Of a stretch of DNA of 64,000 nt, positions 1 to 13,633 are shown one piece after another. The first letter of the stretch is position 1. Every line of letters begins with the position of its first letter. The stretch is from assembly GCF_022179185.1 (NCBI RefSeq), contig NZ_BPQJ01000010.1, forward strand, positions 1-64,000, written 5' to 3'. The translations under genes were made by a program, and so were the position numbers. Under the pieces are notes generated by a model. That model saw only the letters and a list, made by a program, of their open reading frames with translations, was not told the DNA's origin and made no database searches. Origin of the DNA: Methylobacterium frigidaeris (lineage in GTDB: Bacteria; Pseudomonadota; Alphaproteobacteria; Rhizobiales; Beijerinckiaceae).

Positions 1-1
1 G

Positions 2-377
2 CATCGGCTCCTCGCCGGCCTCACGCCGCGACCGAGCGCACCCCTGAGTAATTACGTGGCGGCGCGTGGGTCCGTGGAATTGGTGGGTCGGTAGACACCA
101 ATACGACTGGCGCTTACTCTCTGCAGCAGATCGGTCGACCTGATATTGTATCTGCAATTCGTGTCAGACATCCTCGTCTTTAGATTATGGCGGCTTCCAG
201 GCTGGCGCCGACTTTTCTCGACTTAACGTCGGTGGCTATAATATTCATTTTGGCGCAACGGCTGGATACGCGGAATCATCTGGATTTTCATCGACCAGGA
301 ATTCGACCAATTCATCCATAAATCCCGAACCAATTCGATCTAATTTTCAGGTTCCTTTCGTTGGCGCCTATGCTGTT
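2..377 (+). pseudogene. Frame-broken 5' part of autotransporter beta-barrel
   Basis: The reading that looks like an autotransporter beta-domain runs through three frames. It goes from about position 2 in one frame to about 57, ending SNYV. It continues in a second frame from 58 to about 170 as GGAWVRGIGG then DTNTTGAYSLQQ. It then moves to the frame of the downstream gene from 171, as SSSLDYGGFQAGADF. Each switch fits loss of one base, and each frame is closed by a stop outside its segment (tag at 91 region, tag at 181 region, tga at 141). Neither switch lies in a homopolymer. It is either a decayed gene or two consensus errors. The gene starts left of the window, so passenger and signal peptide are unseen. 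Confidence 0.6.
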
Positions 378-1814
378 GTGACAAAAGATCGGACGTTTGC
401 CGATTTCCAAACACGTTGGGATTTCTTTCAAGGAAATATTAGCAACTCGACATTTGGATTGAATAACCAACCGCTGAATGCGCGCGCATTTTCATTCATA
501 GCAAATGTCGGCCACCAGATACCTATTACTAGCGATTGGTTTGTCGAGCCGTCGGCTGGGATCATCTATTCGCGCGTCGGCGTCGATCGATTATCATCGT
601 TCGGTTCATACGGCAATATTTACGCACAAATTCCAGGTCCAGCGAAAAATGCGGCTCCCTTTACTGCCAGAATTAGCGATTTCGACAGCATTCTGGGTCG
701 CTTGAGCCTGAGAGTCGGCACAAATATCAAGTCCGGCGATGTTTTGCTGCAACCCTACTTCACCGGCAGCGTATATCACGAATTTGGCGATGCAATCACC
801 ACCAATGTCGTGACTGATATTGGTTTGGCAACGGCTAATGGTGGGCCGAGATTTGTCGACGGCGTCGGAACTATTCGGTCGAACCGCATCGGGACGTACG
901 GCCAGGTCGCCTTAGGTCTCGCCGGTCAGATCCTGAACACCGGCTGGCAAGGTTACGTGCGGGGCGACTACCGCATCGGCGACCACATCGAGTCCTTCGG
1001 CGCCAGCGCCGGGATTCGCTACTCGTTCAATCCCGAGCCGAGCGCTGTCCGGACCGTCAAGAGCGAGGATGGCGGCCTGTTCGCCATTACGTCCGAAGAG
1101 GTCAACTGGACCGGCGTGACGGTCGGCGGTTCCGTCGGCGCGGTCTGGGATTTCACACGCCTCGCCTTCCCCACCGGCGGTTCACTCACCCAGCCGTCCG
1201 ACACCACGACCTATCCCTACTCCCTGTCGTCGGCCCCCATCGCGCGCCCCCGTGCGGCGGGCCTCATCGTGGGCGGCGGCATCGGAGCGAACTACCAGTT
1301 CGGCAAATGGGTGGTCGGCGTCGAGGGCGATGCGAGCTGGGTCAACGCCCAGGGCGGGCGGGCTTGCCCCAATCGGGTCTATTACTCCTGCAAGACGCAG
1401 ATCGACATGCTCTCGTTCGTGACCGGTCGCGTCGGCTACGCCTGGGGCCGCACGCTGTTCTACGGCAAGGGTGGTCTCGCCATCGCCGACGTCGCGGATT
1501 CCTTCCAGCAGAACAACACGTTCGGCCTGCCTCTCACGTCTCTCGCGTACAAGCCGGTCGGCAACGGCAGCGCGCGCGCGACCGTGCTGGGATGGGCCCT
1601 GGGTGCCGGGTTCGAGGTTGCGCTGACGAACAAGTGGTCGGCGAAGGCCGAGTACCTGCATTACGATCTCGAGGCGAACCGCGCCGCCTACAACGTGGCG
1701 GGTGTCGTCAGCCGCAACGAGCGCAACGGTGATCTGGTGCGAATCGGCCTGAATTACCGGTTCGGGTCGGCCCCCGTTGTGGCGTCGGCAGCGCCGATCG
1801 TCGCGAAATACTGA
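378..1814 (+). CDS. Autotransporter beta-barrel fused to Omp25/31-like porin (5' disrupted)
   Basis: This is the C-terminal part of an outer-membrane protein. Roughly residues 1-215 are the end of an autotransporter beta-domain, with alternating aromatic strands and a GYVRGDYRIG-type penultimate motif. Residues about 235-478 are a separate small barrel of the Omp25/Omp31 type, with a Gly-rich GGGIGANYQFG strand, KAEYLHYDL, and a terminal strand ending NYRFG followed by a short tail. The GTG at 378 is only the first usable start. The open frame reaches back to 144 and the homologous reading further still, so the true start lies upstream. Base composition changes near 880: the autotransporter part is much AT-richer than the porin part, suggesting a mosaic. 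It may still be expressed from an internal start, but probably not as a functional exported protein. Confidence 0.6.
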   Translation: MTKDRTFADFQTRWDFFQGNISNSTFGLNNQPLNARAFSFIANVGHQIPITSDWFVEPSAGIIYSRVGVDRLSSFGSYGNIYAQIPGPAKNAAPFTARISDFDSILGRLSLRVGTNIKSGDVLLQPYFTGSVYHEFGDAITTNVVTDIGLATANGGPRFVDGVGTIRSNRIGTYGQVALGLAGQILNTGWQGYVRGDYRIGDHIESFGASAGIRYSFNPEPSAVRTVKSEDGGLFAITSEEVNWTGVTVGGSVGAVWDFTRLAFPTGGSLTQPSDTTTYPYSLSSAPIARPRAAGLIVGGGIGANYQFGKWVVGVEGDASWVNAQGGRACPNRVYYSCKTQIDMLSFVTGRVGYAWGRTLFYGKGGLAIADVADSFQQNNTFGLPLTSLAYKPVGNGSARATVLGWALGAGFEVALTNKWSAKAEYLHYDLEANRAAYNVAGVVSRNERNGDLVRIGLNYRFGSAPVVASAAPIVAKY

Positions 1815-1914
1815 AACGTTCAGTGCATGCAGCCGAGGCGGTCCTCCGCGCTCGGCTGCTCTGTATGCGCGGTTTTGCAGTGCCAGCTGGATGCGGGGCC
1901 AACGGGGACGATCG

Positions 1915-3336
1915 ATGCTGGTGGAAACCAAGCTGCCCGACGCTGGGCGTCAGACCACGACGTCCGAGAGCCCCTCCTCGGAGCGGAGAAGCCCGTTCTC
2001 AAGCTCGGAAGGCGGCCCGTTCGTTTCGCCCCTGGACGCCATTCATGAGTCGGCTCGGCTGCCGACCTCATCGCGGCGAGCCATCGTGGTCGTCGGCATG
2101 CACCGCAGCGGTACGTCCGCGCTCAGTGGCGCCCTGGGCATCTTCGGGGGCTGTCTGCCCAAATCCCTGCCCCCCCCGAATGAGTCAAACAAGAAAGGCT
2201 TCTTCGAATCGACGAAGATTCTCGAGTTTCATCATCGCCTTCTGCATTCTGTTGGAACGACCTGGTTCGATTGGTCAAAGATCCCAACTGCCTGGTACGA
2301 AACTGCGGAATGCGAACAGTTTCGCCACGAGTTGAAAGACATTATTGCAGCAGAGTTCGATTCCTCTGGAGCAATGATTATAAAAGATCCAAGAATTTGC
2401 AGAATTGTCCCGTTTTGGGCCTCCGTCCTTGACGATCTTTGCATTCAAACTGACTACATCTTGCCATTCCGCAATCCGATCGAGGTTGCTCGCTCGCTGC
2501 GGACGCGCAATCGTATCAACATGTACCAGAGCTATCTTCTCTGGTTACGACACCTGCTCGACGCCGAATATCACACCCGCGGGAGCAGGCGCTTGGTCGT
2601 GGATTACAGTGATCTGGTTCGAGACGAACGAGAAGTTCTTTCTCGCGTCCTGGAATCTCTCAACTGTGTTCTTCCGCGGCAGTCCGAAGCCGTATTCGGC
2701 GAGTTATCCACTTTCATCGACCCTGATCTCAGGTCTTCACACTGCGAGAAACAGTATTTGTCACAGAGGACTGATCTTAGTCCCTGGATGATTGAAACCT
2801 ATAACTGCTACAGGCGCCTGGTCGAAGATCCCACGGACAGAGCTGCAATGGCGCGGCTAGACAGCGTGAGGCACGCCTTCGAGGAAGCCTGCGCCGTGTT
2901 CTCGCCGGCGTTCCACTCACAGCGCGGCTTTTTGACGACCAACAACGGCGTTGCACGTCAATCAAGCTCGCCCGCGCGATCCGTCTACCTGAAGCAAGCA
3001 GATGAAGTTTGGGTCATATTTAATGATCAGCGTTACCATGTTTCCGATGCAAATGTCTACATGGACTTGTTTGCGTCCAACATGATCCCACCAGAGGCTG
3101 AAAATATTTCAGATATCTCTCGGGGGCCCGACTTCAATCCAGGAACTTGCTTGGTTCGTTGCGAAAAATCAAATTTCATATATCTCGTCACCGGTGTTCC
3201 AGGATTGAGCTTGAGGAAACATCATATCGTTCACTACAAGACTTTCCTGCAACTTTGCTTCGATGAAAGCCGGTGCAGAACGGTGCCGGAGCTGGTGCTC
3301 GCTGGGATTGCGAACGGCGCAGCCATCATGGAGTGA
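1915..3336 (+). CDS. Sulfotransferase-family protein with extra C-terminal domain
   Basis: This is a putative PAPS-dependent sulfotransferase acting on a glycan or other small acceptor. The 5'-phosphosulfate loop GMHRSGTS is near residue 60 and is followed by the family's usual FFES and KDPR segments. A 3'-phosphate-binding region FRNPIEVARSLRTR comes later. After about residue 350 there is an extra segment of some 120 residues (starting near SVYLKQADEVW) with no similarity I recognise. The open frame runs back to 1777, inside the preceding gene. The ATG at 1915 has a purine-rich stretch ahead of it and avoids that overlap; 1891 is an alternative. From about 2180 to 3290 the DNA is AT-richer than its surroundings. 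The neighbouring surface protein suggests a cell-surface locus, but the substrate is unknown. Confidence 0.7.
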   Translation: MLVETKLPDAGRQTTTSESPSSERRSPFSSSEGGPFVSPLDAIHESARLPTSSRRAIVVVGMHRSGTSALSGALGIFGGCLPKSLPPPNESNKKGFFESTKILEFHHRLLHSVGTTWFDWSKIPTAWYETAECEQFRHELKDIIAAEFDSSGAMIIKDPRICRIVPFWASVLDDLCIQTDYILPFRNPIEVARSLRTRNRINMYQSYLLWLRHLLDAEYHTRGSRRLVVDYSDLVRDEREVLSRVLESLNCVLPRQSEAVFGELSTFIDPDLRSSHCEKQYLSQRTDLSPWMIETYNCYRRLVEDPTDRAAMARLDSVRHAFEEACAVFSPAFHSQRGFLTTNNGVARQSSSPARSVYLKQADEVWVIFNDQRYHVSDANVYMDLFASNMIPPEAENISDISRGPDFNPGTCLVRCEKSNFIYLVTGVPGLSLRKHHIVHYKTFLQLCFDESRCRTVPELVLAGIANGAAIME

Positions 3337-3899
3337 GAAAGCTCCCGCACGTGCAGCACGACCTGGGCGCTCTGCGATCGGACGGTAAGCAAAGGCGGCG
3401 CTGGCAGCAGGGGACATTGAACGGGAAGAGACCTGCGAAAACCGTCCGATGATCGCTCGACGAACGGCTGGCAGGCTCGGCAAGGGCGGCGGCGAACCCT
3501 CAATTCTCCCCGCCCTTCCAGACTCGTCTCAGCGCGGCGCCGATGGCGCAGGTGGGCAACCGCCGGGCAGGCGTCACAACGCGTGGCAATGCAGACCGCT
3601 CCCGGAGCGGCAGAAGGATTGGTTTGCCGGCCTGGAGAGCGCCTTCCGGGCTTAGGAAGCGCGCCGCGCGAAGCGCCGCTCGACCATGCCCGCACCCTCG
3701 TCCTGCACCACCTACGGTCGGATGCGAGGTCGTGCTCCATCCCTGCCCGCATGCTTCGCCATGCCCTGAGGCTTTTCCGGGTCAGGTCTGCATGCCGTAT
3801 CGCGCACGCACCAAGGGCAAGGACGAGCGCGACGTGCTCGCACGTCGAAGGACGGTTTCGGCCTGGATATTCCACGTCGAAATTCCACGTCATGGACGG
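3337..3899. other. Intergenic region without a supported gene
   Basis: This lies between the 3' ends of the sulfotransferase gene (plus) and the response-regulator gene (minus). Several open frames cross it, but their translations are Arg/Pro/Ala-rich with no motif and no good ribosome site. It holds no recognised repeat or RNA. Confidence 0.5.
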
Positions 3900-8226
<4,327 letters not shown>

Positions 8227-8491
8227 GAGCCTCCGTGTCGCCCCCGCTGCGGCGCAGTATCCGGCACCCGTCCCGGCGCCGCGACCCGAAATACCGTTCT
8301 GCGCTCCCCTTCCGCGCGACGCACGCCTTCCGCGCGGCGCACGGGAGCGCATGATCCTGTGCGGCTTCGGGCCAGCGCGGAATACGTAAAAACGCGTATA
8401 TGCTGCGGCGCAAAACGCCACCTAGCCTGAGATCCGAACGCGGCGGGACCGACCCGGAGAGGGCGCCCGAGCGGGACGACAGGAGAGGGCG
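8227..8491. promoter_or_regulatory. Divergent control region of sensor pair and urt-fmd-ami genes
   Basis: This region separates the divergent kinase and urtA genes. It has one AT-rich island with two exact dyads: ATACG (8382-8386), 8 bases, CGTAT (8395-8399), and GGCG (8407-8410), 5 bases, CGCC (8416-8419). A gtatat element at 8396-8401 could serve as a -10 box for urtA. The LuxR-type regulator encoded next door is the natural candidate to bind here. A clear GGAGAG ribosome site precedes the ATG at 8492. Confidence 0.45.
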
Positions 8492-9766
8492 ATGGCTGGG
8501 AACGAGCGGGGCCTTGCAGGCGATCTTGGCCTCGAATCGGCGTTGCGGCGTCGGCTGCTGATGGGTCTCGCGGCGGTGCCGGCCGCATCCCTCCTGCCGC
8601 GCCTCGCGCAGGCGGCAGGGCCGCCGACCGCGTCCGTCAACACCACCGGCCTCGCGGTGACGGACACCGAGGTGACGGTCGGCATCCTGCACTCGGTCAC
8701 CGGCACGATGGCGATCTCCGAGACCGGGGCGCAGCAGGCGGAGAAGCTTGCGATCGAGGAGATCAACGCCGCCGGCGGCGTGCTCGGCCGCAAGATCAAG
8801 GTGATCCAGGAGGACGGCGCCTCCGACTGGCCGACCTTCGCCGAGAAGGCGAAGAAGCTCCTCGTCAATGACAAGTGCGCCGCCGTGATGGGCTGCTGGA
8901 CCTCGGCCTCGCGCAAGGCGGTGCTGCCGGTGTTCGAGCAATATAACGGCATGCTGTACTATCCGACCTTCTACGAGGGGCTGGAAGAATCGAAGAACGT
9001 CATCTATACCGGCCAGGAAGCGACGCAGCAGATCCTGGCCAGCCTCGACTGGGTGGCGAAGGAGAAGGACGCCAAGACGTTCTTCTTCATCGGCTCCGAT
9101 TACATCTGGCCGCGCACCTCGAACAAGATCGCCCGCAAGCACGTCGAGAACGTGCTGAAGGGCAAGGTCGTCGGCGAGGAGTACTTCCCGCTCGGCCATA
9201 CCCAGTTCAATTCCGTCATCAACAAGATCAAGCTGACGAAGCCCAACGTGATCTTCACCGACGTGGTCGGCGGCTCGAACGTGGCGTTCTACAAGCAGCT
9301 CAAGGCGGCCGGCATCGATTTGTCGAAGCAGGTGCTGATGACGATCTCCGTCACCGAGGACGAGATCGACGGCATCGGCGGCGAGAACATCGCAGGCGCC
9401 TATGCCTGCATGAAGTACTTCCAGTCGCTCAAGAACCCGAACAACGAGAAGTTCGTCGCCGCCTTCAAGAAGATGTGGGGCGAGAAGACGGTGATCGGCG
9501 ACGTGACGCAGGCCGCCTATCTCGGCCCCTACCTGTGGAAGCTCACCGCCGAGAAGGCCGGCTCGTTCGACGTCGACAAGATTGCGGCGGCCTCGGCCGG
9601 TGTCGAGTTCAAGAGCGCGCCGGAGGGCTACGTGAAGATCCACCCCAACCATCACCTGTGGTCGAAGACCCGGGTCGGCAAGGCGCTGCCGAACGGCCAG
9701 TTCGAGGTGGTCTACGAGAGCCCCGACCTCATCGAGCCGAACCCCTTCCCGAAGGGCTACCAGTAG
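8492..9766 (+). CDS. urtA: Urea/short-chain amide ABC transporter binding protein (UrtA/FmdD type)
   Basis: This is a periplasmic substrate-binding protein of the type I (LIV) fold, 424 residues. An N-terminal leader with RRRLLMGLAAVPAAS looks Tat-like or Sec-like and ends at an AQA site. The mature part has the UrtA/AmiC hallmarks: VGILHSVTGTMAISE, EDGASDWPTFAEKAKKLL, GCWTSASRKAVLPVFE and EEYFPLGHTQF. The neighbouring genes encode the two permeases and two ATPases of the same importer, and formamidase and aliphatic amidase follow. The ligand could therefore be urea, formamide or acetamide. UrtA and FmdD families are close, and sequence reading alone cannot decide between them. Confidence 0.88.
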   Translation: MAGNERGLAGDLGLESALRRRLLMGLAAVPAASLLPRLAQAAGPPTASVNTTGLAVTDTEVTVGILHSVTGTMAISETGAQQAEKLAIEEINAAGGVLGRKIKVIQEDGASDWPTFAEKAKKLLVNDKCAAVMGCWTSASRKAVLPVFEQYNGMLYYPTFYEGLEESKNVIYTGQEATQQILASLDWVAKEKDAKTFFFIGSDYIWPRTSNKIARKHVENVLKGKVVGEEYFPLGHTQFNSVINKIKLTKPNVIFTDVVGGSNVAFYKQLKAAGIDLSKQVLMTISVTEDEIDGIGGENIAGAYACMKYFQSLKNPNNEKFVAAFKKMWGEKTVIGDVTQAAYLGPYLWKLTAEKAGSFDVDKIAAASAGVEFKSAPEGYVKIHPNHHLWSKTRVGKALPNGQFEVVYESPDLIEPNPFPKGYQ

Positions 9767-9769
9767 GAC

Positions 9770-9945
9770 ACGAACCCTCCCCCTCCGCGGGGGATGGTGC
9801 CCGGCGAAGGCCGGGCGGGAGAGGGAAACCACGTTCCCGGATGAGGCGAACCCGTTCTGAGGGGCGCTTCCTGGATCGGCGTCGCGATCCCCTCTCCCGG
9901 CTCGCTCCGCTCGCCACCCTCCCCCGCTGAGGGGGGGGTTCGCGT
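9770..9945. repeat. GC-rich inverted repeats between urtA and urtB
   Basis: This gap contains a hairpin with exact arms GCCCGGC (9799-9805) and GCCGGGC (9810-9816) around a GAAG loop. It is flanked by C-rich and G-rich runs (CCCTCCCCCT near 9777, GGGAGAGGG near 9817) and a second CCCTCTCCCGG to GAGGGGGGG set near 9890-9940. It looks like a REP-type intergenic element, and in this position could protect or reduce mRNA between the abundant binding-protein message and the permease messages. Confidence 0.5.
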
Positions 9946-10004
9946 CGGCTCTCTCATCGCCGGCGCACAGCACTCGATTGAACCTCCTGCCGGAGCTCCC
10001 GCCC

Positions 10005-10931
10005 ATGTTCGGTGAATACTCGCTCGGCGACCTCGGCGCGATCTTCGCCATGCAGGGCTTCGCCGGCCTGATCCTGTTCTCGGTCTACGTGCTGATGGCG
10101 CTCGGCCTCGCGATCATCTTTGGCCAGATGGGCGTCATCAACATGGCGCATGGCGAGTTCATGATCCTCGGCGCCTACGTCACCTATCTGTGCTCGGGCT
10201 TCTTCCAGGCTCACTTGCCGGGCATCTTCCCCGCTTACTTCTTCCTCGCGATGGCGCTGGCCTTCGTGGCGGCGGGCCTGCTCGGGATGGTGGTCGAGTG
10301 GGCACTGATCCGCCACCTCTACAAGCGGCCGCTCGACACGCTGCTCGCCACCTGGGGCCTGTCGCTGATCCTGCAGCAGGCCTACCGGTCGATCTTCGGC
10401 GCCCGCGAGGTCGGCGTCGAACTGCCGTCCTGGATGATGGGCTCGGTGCAGGCGACCGATACGATCGAGATCCCGATCAACGGCCTGTTCGTGATGGCGA
10501 TCACCGTGCTGATCACCCTCGCAGTCGCGGGCCTGCTGTTCGCGTCGCGATACGGCAAGCAGGTCCGGGCTGTGATGCAGAACCGGGTGATGGCCGGCGC
10601 CGTCGGCATCGACACGGGACGGGTCGACCGCCTCACCTTCGGCCTCGGCTGCGGCATTGCCGGGGTCGCCGGCTCGGCCTTCACGATGATCGGCTCGACC
10701 GGGCCGACCTCGGGCCAGCTCTACATCGTCGACACCTTCCTGATCGTGGTCTTCGGCGGCGCCGCCAGCCTGCTCGGCACCATCGCGTCGGCCTTCTCGA
10801 TCTCGCAGACCCAGTCGACGCTCGAATTCTTCCTCTCCGGCTCGACCGCGAAAGTCATCACCCTGCTCGCCGTCGTGGCAATCCTGATGCTGCGGCCGCA
10901 AGGCCTCTTCACCCTCAAGGTCCGGCGCTGA
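10005..10931 (+). CDS. urtB: Urea/amide ABC transporter permease UrtB
   Basis: This is a branched-chain-type (LivH family) inner-membrane permease with about eight hydrophobic spans. Typical features are GLAIIFGQMGVINMAHGEF near the N-terminus and GRVDRLTFGLGCGIAGVAG in the ATPase-contact region, followed by the C-terminal span and LMLRPQGLF. The frame is open from a TTG at 9978. The ATG at 10005 is preferred because GGAG sits at a proper distance ahead of it. It pairs with the downstream UrtC-type permease, with only 12 bases between them. Confidence 0.88.
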   Translation: MFGEYSLGDLGAIFAMQGFAGLILFSVYVLMALGLAIIFGQMGVINMAHGEFMILGAYVTYLCSGFFQAHLPGIFPAYFFLAMALAFVAAGLLGMVVEWALIRHLYKRPLDTLLATWGLSLILQQAYRSIFGAREVGVELPSWMMGSVQATDTIEIPINGLFVMAITVLITLAVAGLLFASRYGKQVRAVMQNRVMAGAVGIDTGRVDRLTFGLGCGIAGVAGSAFTMIGSTGPTSGQLYIVDTFLIVVFGGAASLLGTIASAFSISQTQSTLEFFLSGSTAKVITLLAVVAILMLRPQGLFTLKVRR

Positions 10932-10943
10932 GGAGTCCGACGC

Positions 10944-12080
10944 ATGAAACTCCCGACCCTCAACGACAACCCGTTCATGAAGCCGGTGGAATGGATGGCG
11001 CTCGCCCTCCTGTGCGGCCTGATCTTCTGCGTCCTGCCGCTCGCCCTCGACGGGTTCCGGCTCAATCTGGTGGGCAAGTACCTCACCTACGCCTTCGTCG
11101 CGCTGGGCCTCGTCATCTGCTGGGGCTATTGCGGGATCCTGTCGCTCGGCCAGGGCGTGTTCTTCGGCCTCGGCGGCTACTGCATGGCGATGTACCTCAA
11201 GCTCGAGGCCTCGTCGGTGGAGAATACGAAGATCCAGTCGACGCCGGGCATCCCGGACTTCATGGACTGGAACCAGATCACGGCGCTGCCGTGGTTCTGG
11301 GCCCCGTTCAAGAGCCTGCCGCTGACGCTGATCGCGGTCGTGCTGGTGCCGACGCTGTTCGCCTTCGTCATCGGCGCGGCGATGTTCAAGCGCCGGGTCG
11401 GCGGCACCTACTTCGCGATCATCACCCAGGCGATCGCCGCGATCCTGACCATCCTGATCGTCGGCCAGCAGGGCTATACCGGCGGCATCAACGGCATCAC
11501 CGACCTGCGCACGCTCCACGGCTGGGACATCCGCACCGACGCGGCCAAGACCATCCTCTACTTCGTCAATGGCGGGCTCCTCGTCGCCTGCGTGCTGGTG
11601 GCGCAATACGTCAAGCGCTCGAAGCTCGGCCGCATCCTGGTCGCCATGCGCGACAAGGAGGACCGGGTCCGCTTCTCCGGCTACGGCGTCGCGAGCTTCA
11701 AGATCTTCGCCTTCTGCCTCGCCGCGGCCTTCGCGGCGATCGGGGGGGCGATGTTCACCCTCCAGGTCGGCTTCATGTCGCCGTCCTTCGTCGGCATCGT
11801 GCCGTCGATCGAGATGGTGATCTACGCCGCGGTCGGCGGACGTCTGTCGCTGTTCGGCGCGATCTACGGCACGCTGCTGGTCAACTGGGCCAAGACAACC
11901 TTCTCCGAATCCTTCCCCGAACTGTGGCTGTTCGGCCTCGGCGCCCTGTTCATCGCGGTCGTGCTCGCCTTCCCCAACGGGCTCGCCGGAGTGTGGCGCC
12001 AGCACGTCGAGCCGCGGCTGACCCGCCGCCCGAAAGCCGCCAGCCCCGCCGCGCTGCCCCAGGGCGCCCCCGCCGAGTGA
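10944..12080 (+). CDS. urtC: Urea/amide ABC transporter permease UrtC
   Basis: This is the second LIV-type permease (LivM family), 378 residues with about nine to ten membrane spans. The segment LVICWGYCGILSLGQGVFFGLGGYC is the family's hallmark region (read here as two overlapping parts), and YTGGINGITDL near the middle is typical of UrtC. The EAA-like ATPase-contact loop is AMRDKEDRVRFSGYGVASFK. A GAGG ribosome site precedes the ATG, and the gene is tightly spaced between urtB and urtD. Confidence 0.88.
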   Translation: MKLPTLNDNPFMKPVEWMALALLCGLIFCVLPLALDGFRLNLVGKYLTYAFVALGLVICWGYCGILSLGQGVFFGLGGYCMAMYLKLEASSVENTKIQSTPGIPDFMDWNQITALPWFWAPFKSLPLTLIAVVLVPTLFAFVIGAAMFKRRVGGTYFAIITQAIAAILTILIVGQQGYTGGINGITDLRTLHGWDIRTDAAKTILYFVNGGLLVACVLVAQYVKRSKLGRILVAMRDKEDRVRFSGYGVASFKIFAFCLAAAFAAIGGAMFTLQVGFMSPSFVGIVPSIEMVIYAAVGGRLSLFGAIYGTLLVNWAKTTFSESFPELWLFGLGALFIAVVLAFPNGLAGVWRQHVEPRLTRRPKAASPAALPQGAPAE

Positions 12081-12091
12081 GGATTGTTTCG

Positions 12092-12865
<774 letters not shown>

Positions 12866-12879
12866 GGGGAGGCACCGCC

Positions 12880-13623
12880 ATGCTCCAGACCGTTCCCGCC
12901 TCCGCGCCCGTCGCGGCGCCGGGCGCCGCCCCGATGCTCGCCGTCACCGACCTCCACGCCGCCTACGGCCAGAGCGAGGTGCTGCACGGCATCGACCTCA
13001 CCGTGGCGCCCGGCGAGATCGTCGCCGTGATGGGCCGCAACGGCATGGGCAAGTCGACCCTGATGCGGACCCTGATGGGCATCCTGCCGGCCCGCGGCGG
13101 CACGATACGGGTCGACGGCCACGACGTGACGGCGTTGAAGAGCCACCAGCGCGTCGCCCGGGGCCTCGCCTACGTGCCGCAGGGCCGGATGATCTTCTCC
13201 GCCATGACGGTGCAGGAGAACATCGAGACCGGGCTGACCGTCACCGGCGAGTCCAAGGTGCCGGGCGACCTCTACGCGATGTTCCCGGTGCTCCTGGAGA
13301 TGAAGGGCCGGCGCGGCGGCAACCTGTCGGGCGGCCAGCAGCAGCAGCTCGCCATCGCCCGGGCGCTGGCCAGCCGGCCGAAGGTGCTGCTCCTCGACGA
13401 GCCGACCGAGGGCATCCAGCCCTCGATCATCCGCGAGATGGGCCGGACGCTCAAGAAGATCCGGGACGAGCGCGGACTCTCGATCGTCGTCTCCGAGCAG
13501 GTGCTCAGCTTCGCACTTGATATTGCCGACCGAGTGCTGGTGATCGAGAACGGATCGATCGTCCACGAGGACCTGCGCGCCGACGTCGATGAGGCAACGG
13601 TCGCCCGCTACCTGTCGGTTTGA
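12880..13623 (+). CDS. urtE: Urea/amide ABC transporter ATPase UrtE
   Basis: This is the second ABC ATPase, LivF family, 247 residues with a short Pro/Ala-rich N-terminal extension. It shows Walker A GRNGMGKS, YVPQGRMIFSAMTVQENI, the signature LSGGQQQQLAIARAL, Walker B VLLLDEPTEGIQPSII and the H-loop equivalent VVSEQ, where the usual His is replaced by Gln/Glu as is common in LivF/UrtE. GAGGGGAGG immediately upstream is a strong ribosome site. It completes a five-gene importer. Confidence 0.88.
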   Translation: MLQTVPASAPVAAPGAAPMLAVTDLHAAYGQSEVLHGIDLTVAPGEIVAVMGRNGMGKSTLMRTLMGILPARGGTIRVDGHDVTALKSHQRVARGLAYVPQGRMIFSAMTVQENIETGLTVTGESKVPGDLYAMFPVLLEMKGRRGGNLSGGQQQQLAIARALASRPKVLLLDEPTEGIQPSIIREMGRTLKKIRDERGLSIVVSEQVLSFALDIADRVLVIENGSIVHEDLRADVDEATVARYLSV

Positions 13624-13633
13624 AGGGGGCACA

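Noticed and set aside
3449..3893. Short overlapping open frames between the sulfotransferase and regulator genes
   Set aside because: No ribosome sites, no motifs and conflicting frames on both strands.
9954..12005. 683-codon minus-strand frame across urtB/urtC
   Set aside because: It is an Asp/Glu/Arg/His-rich mirror of two permease genes, with no support as a protein.
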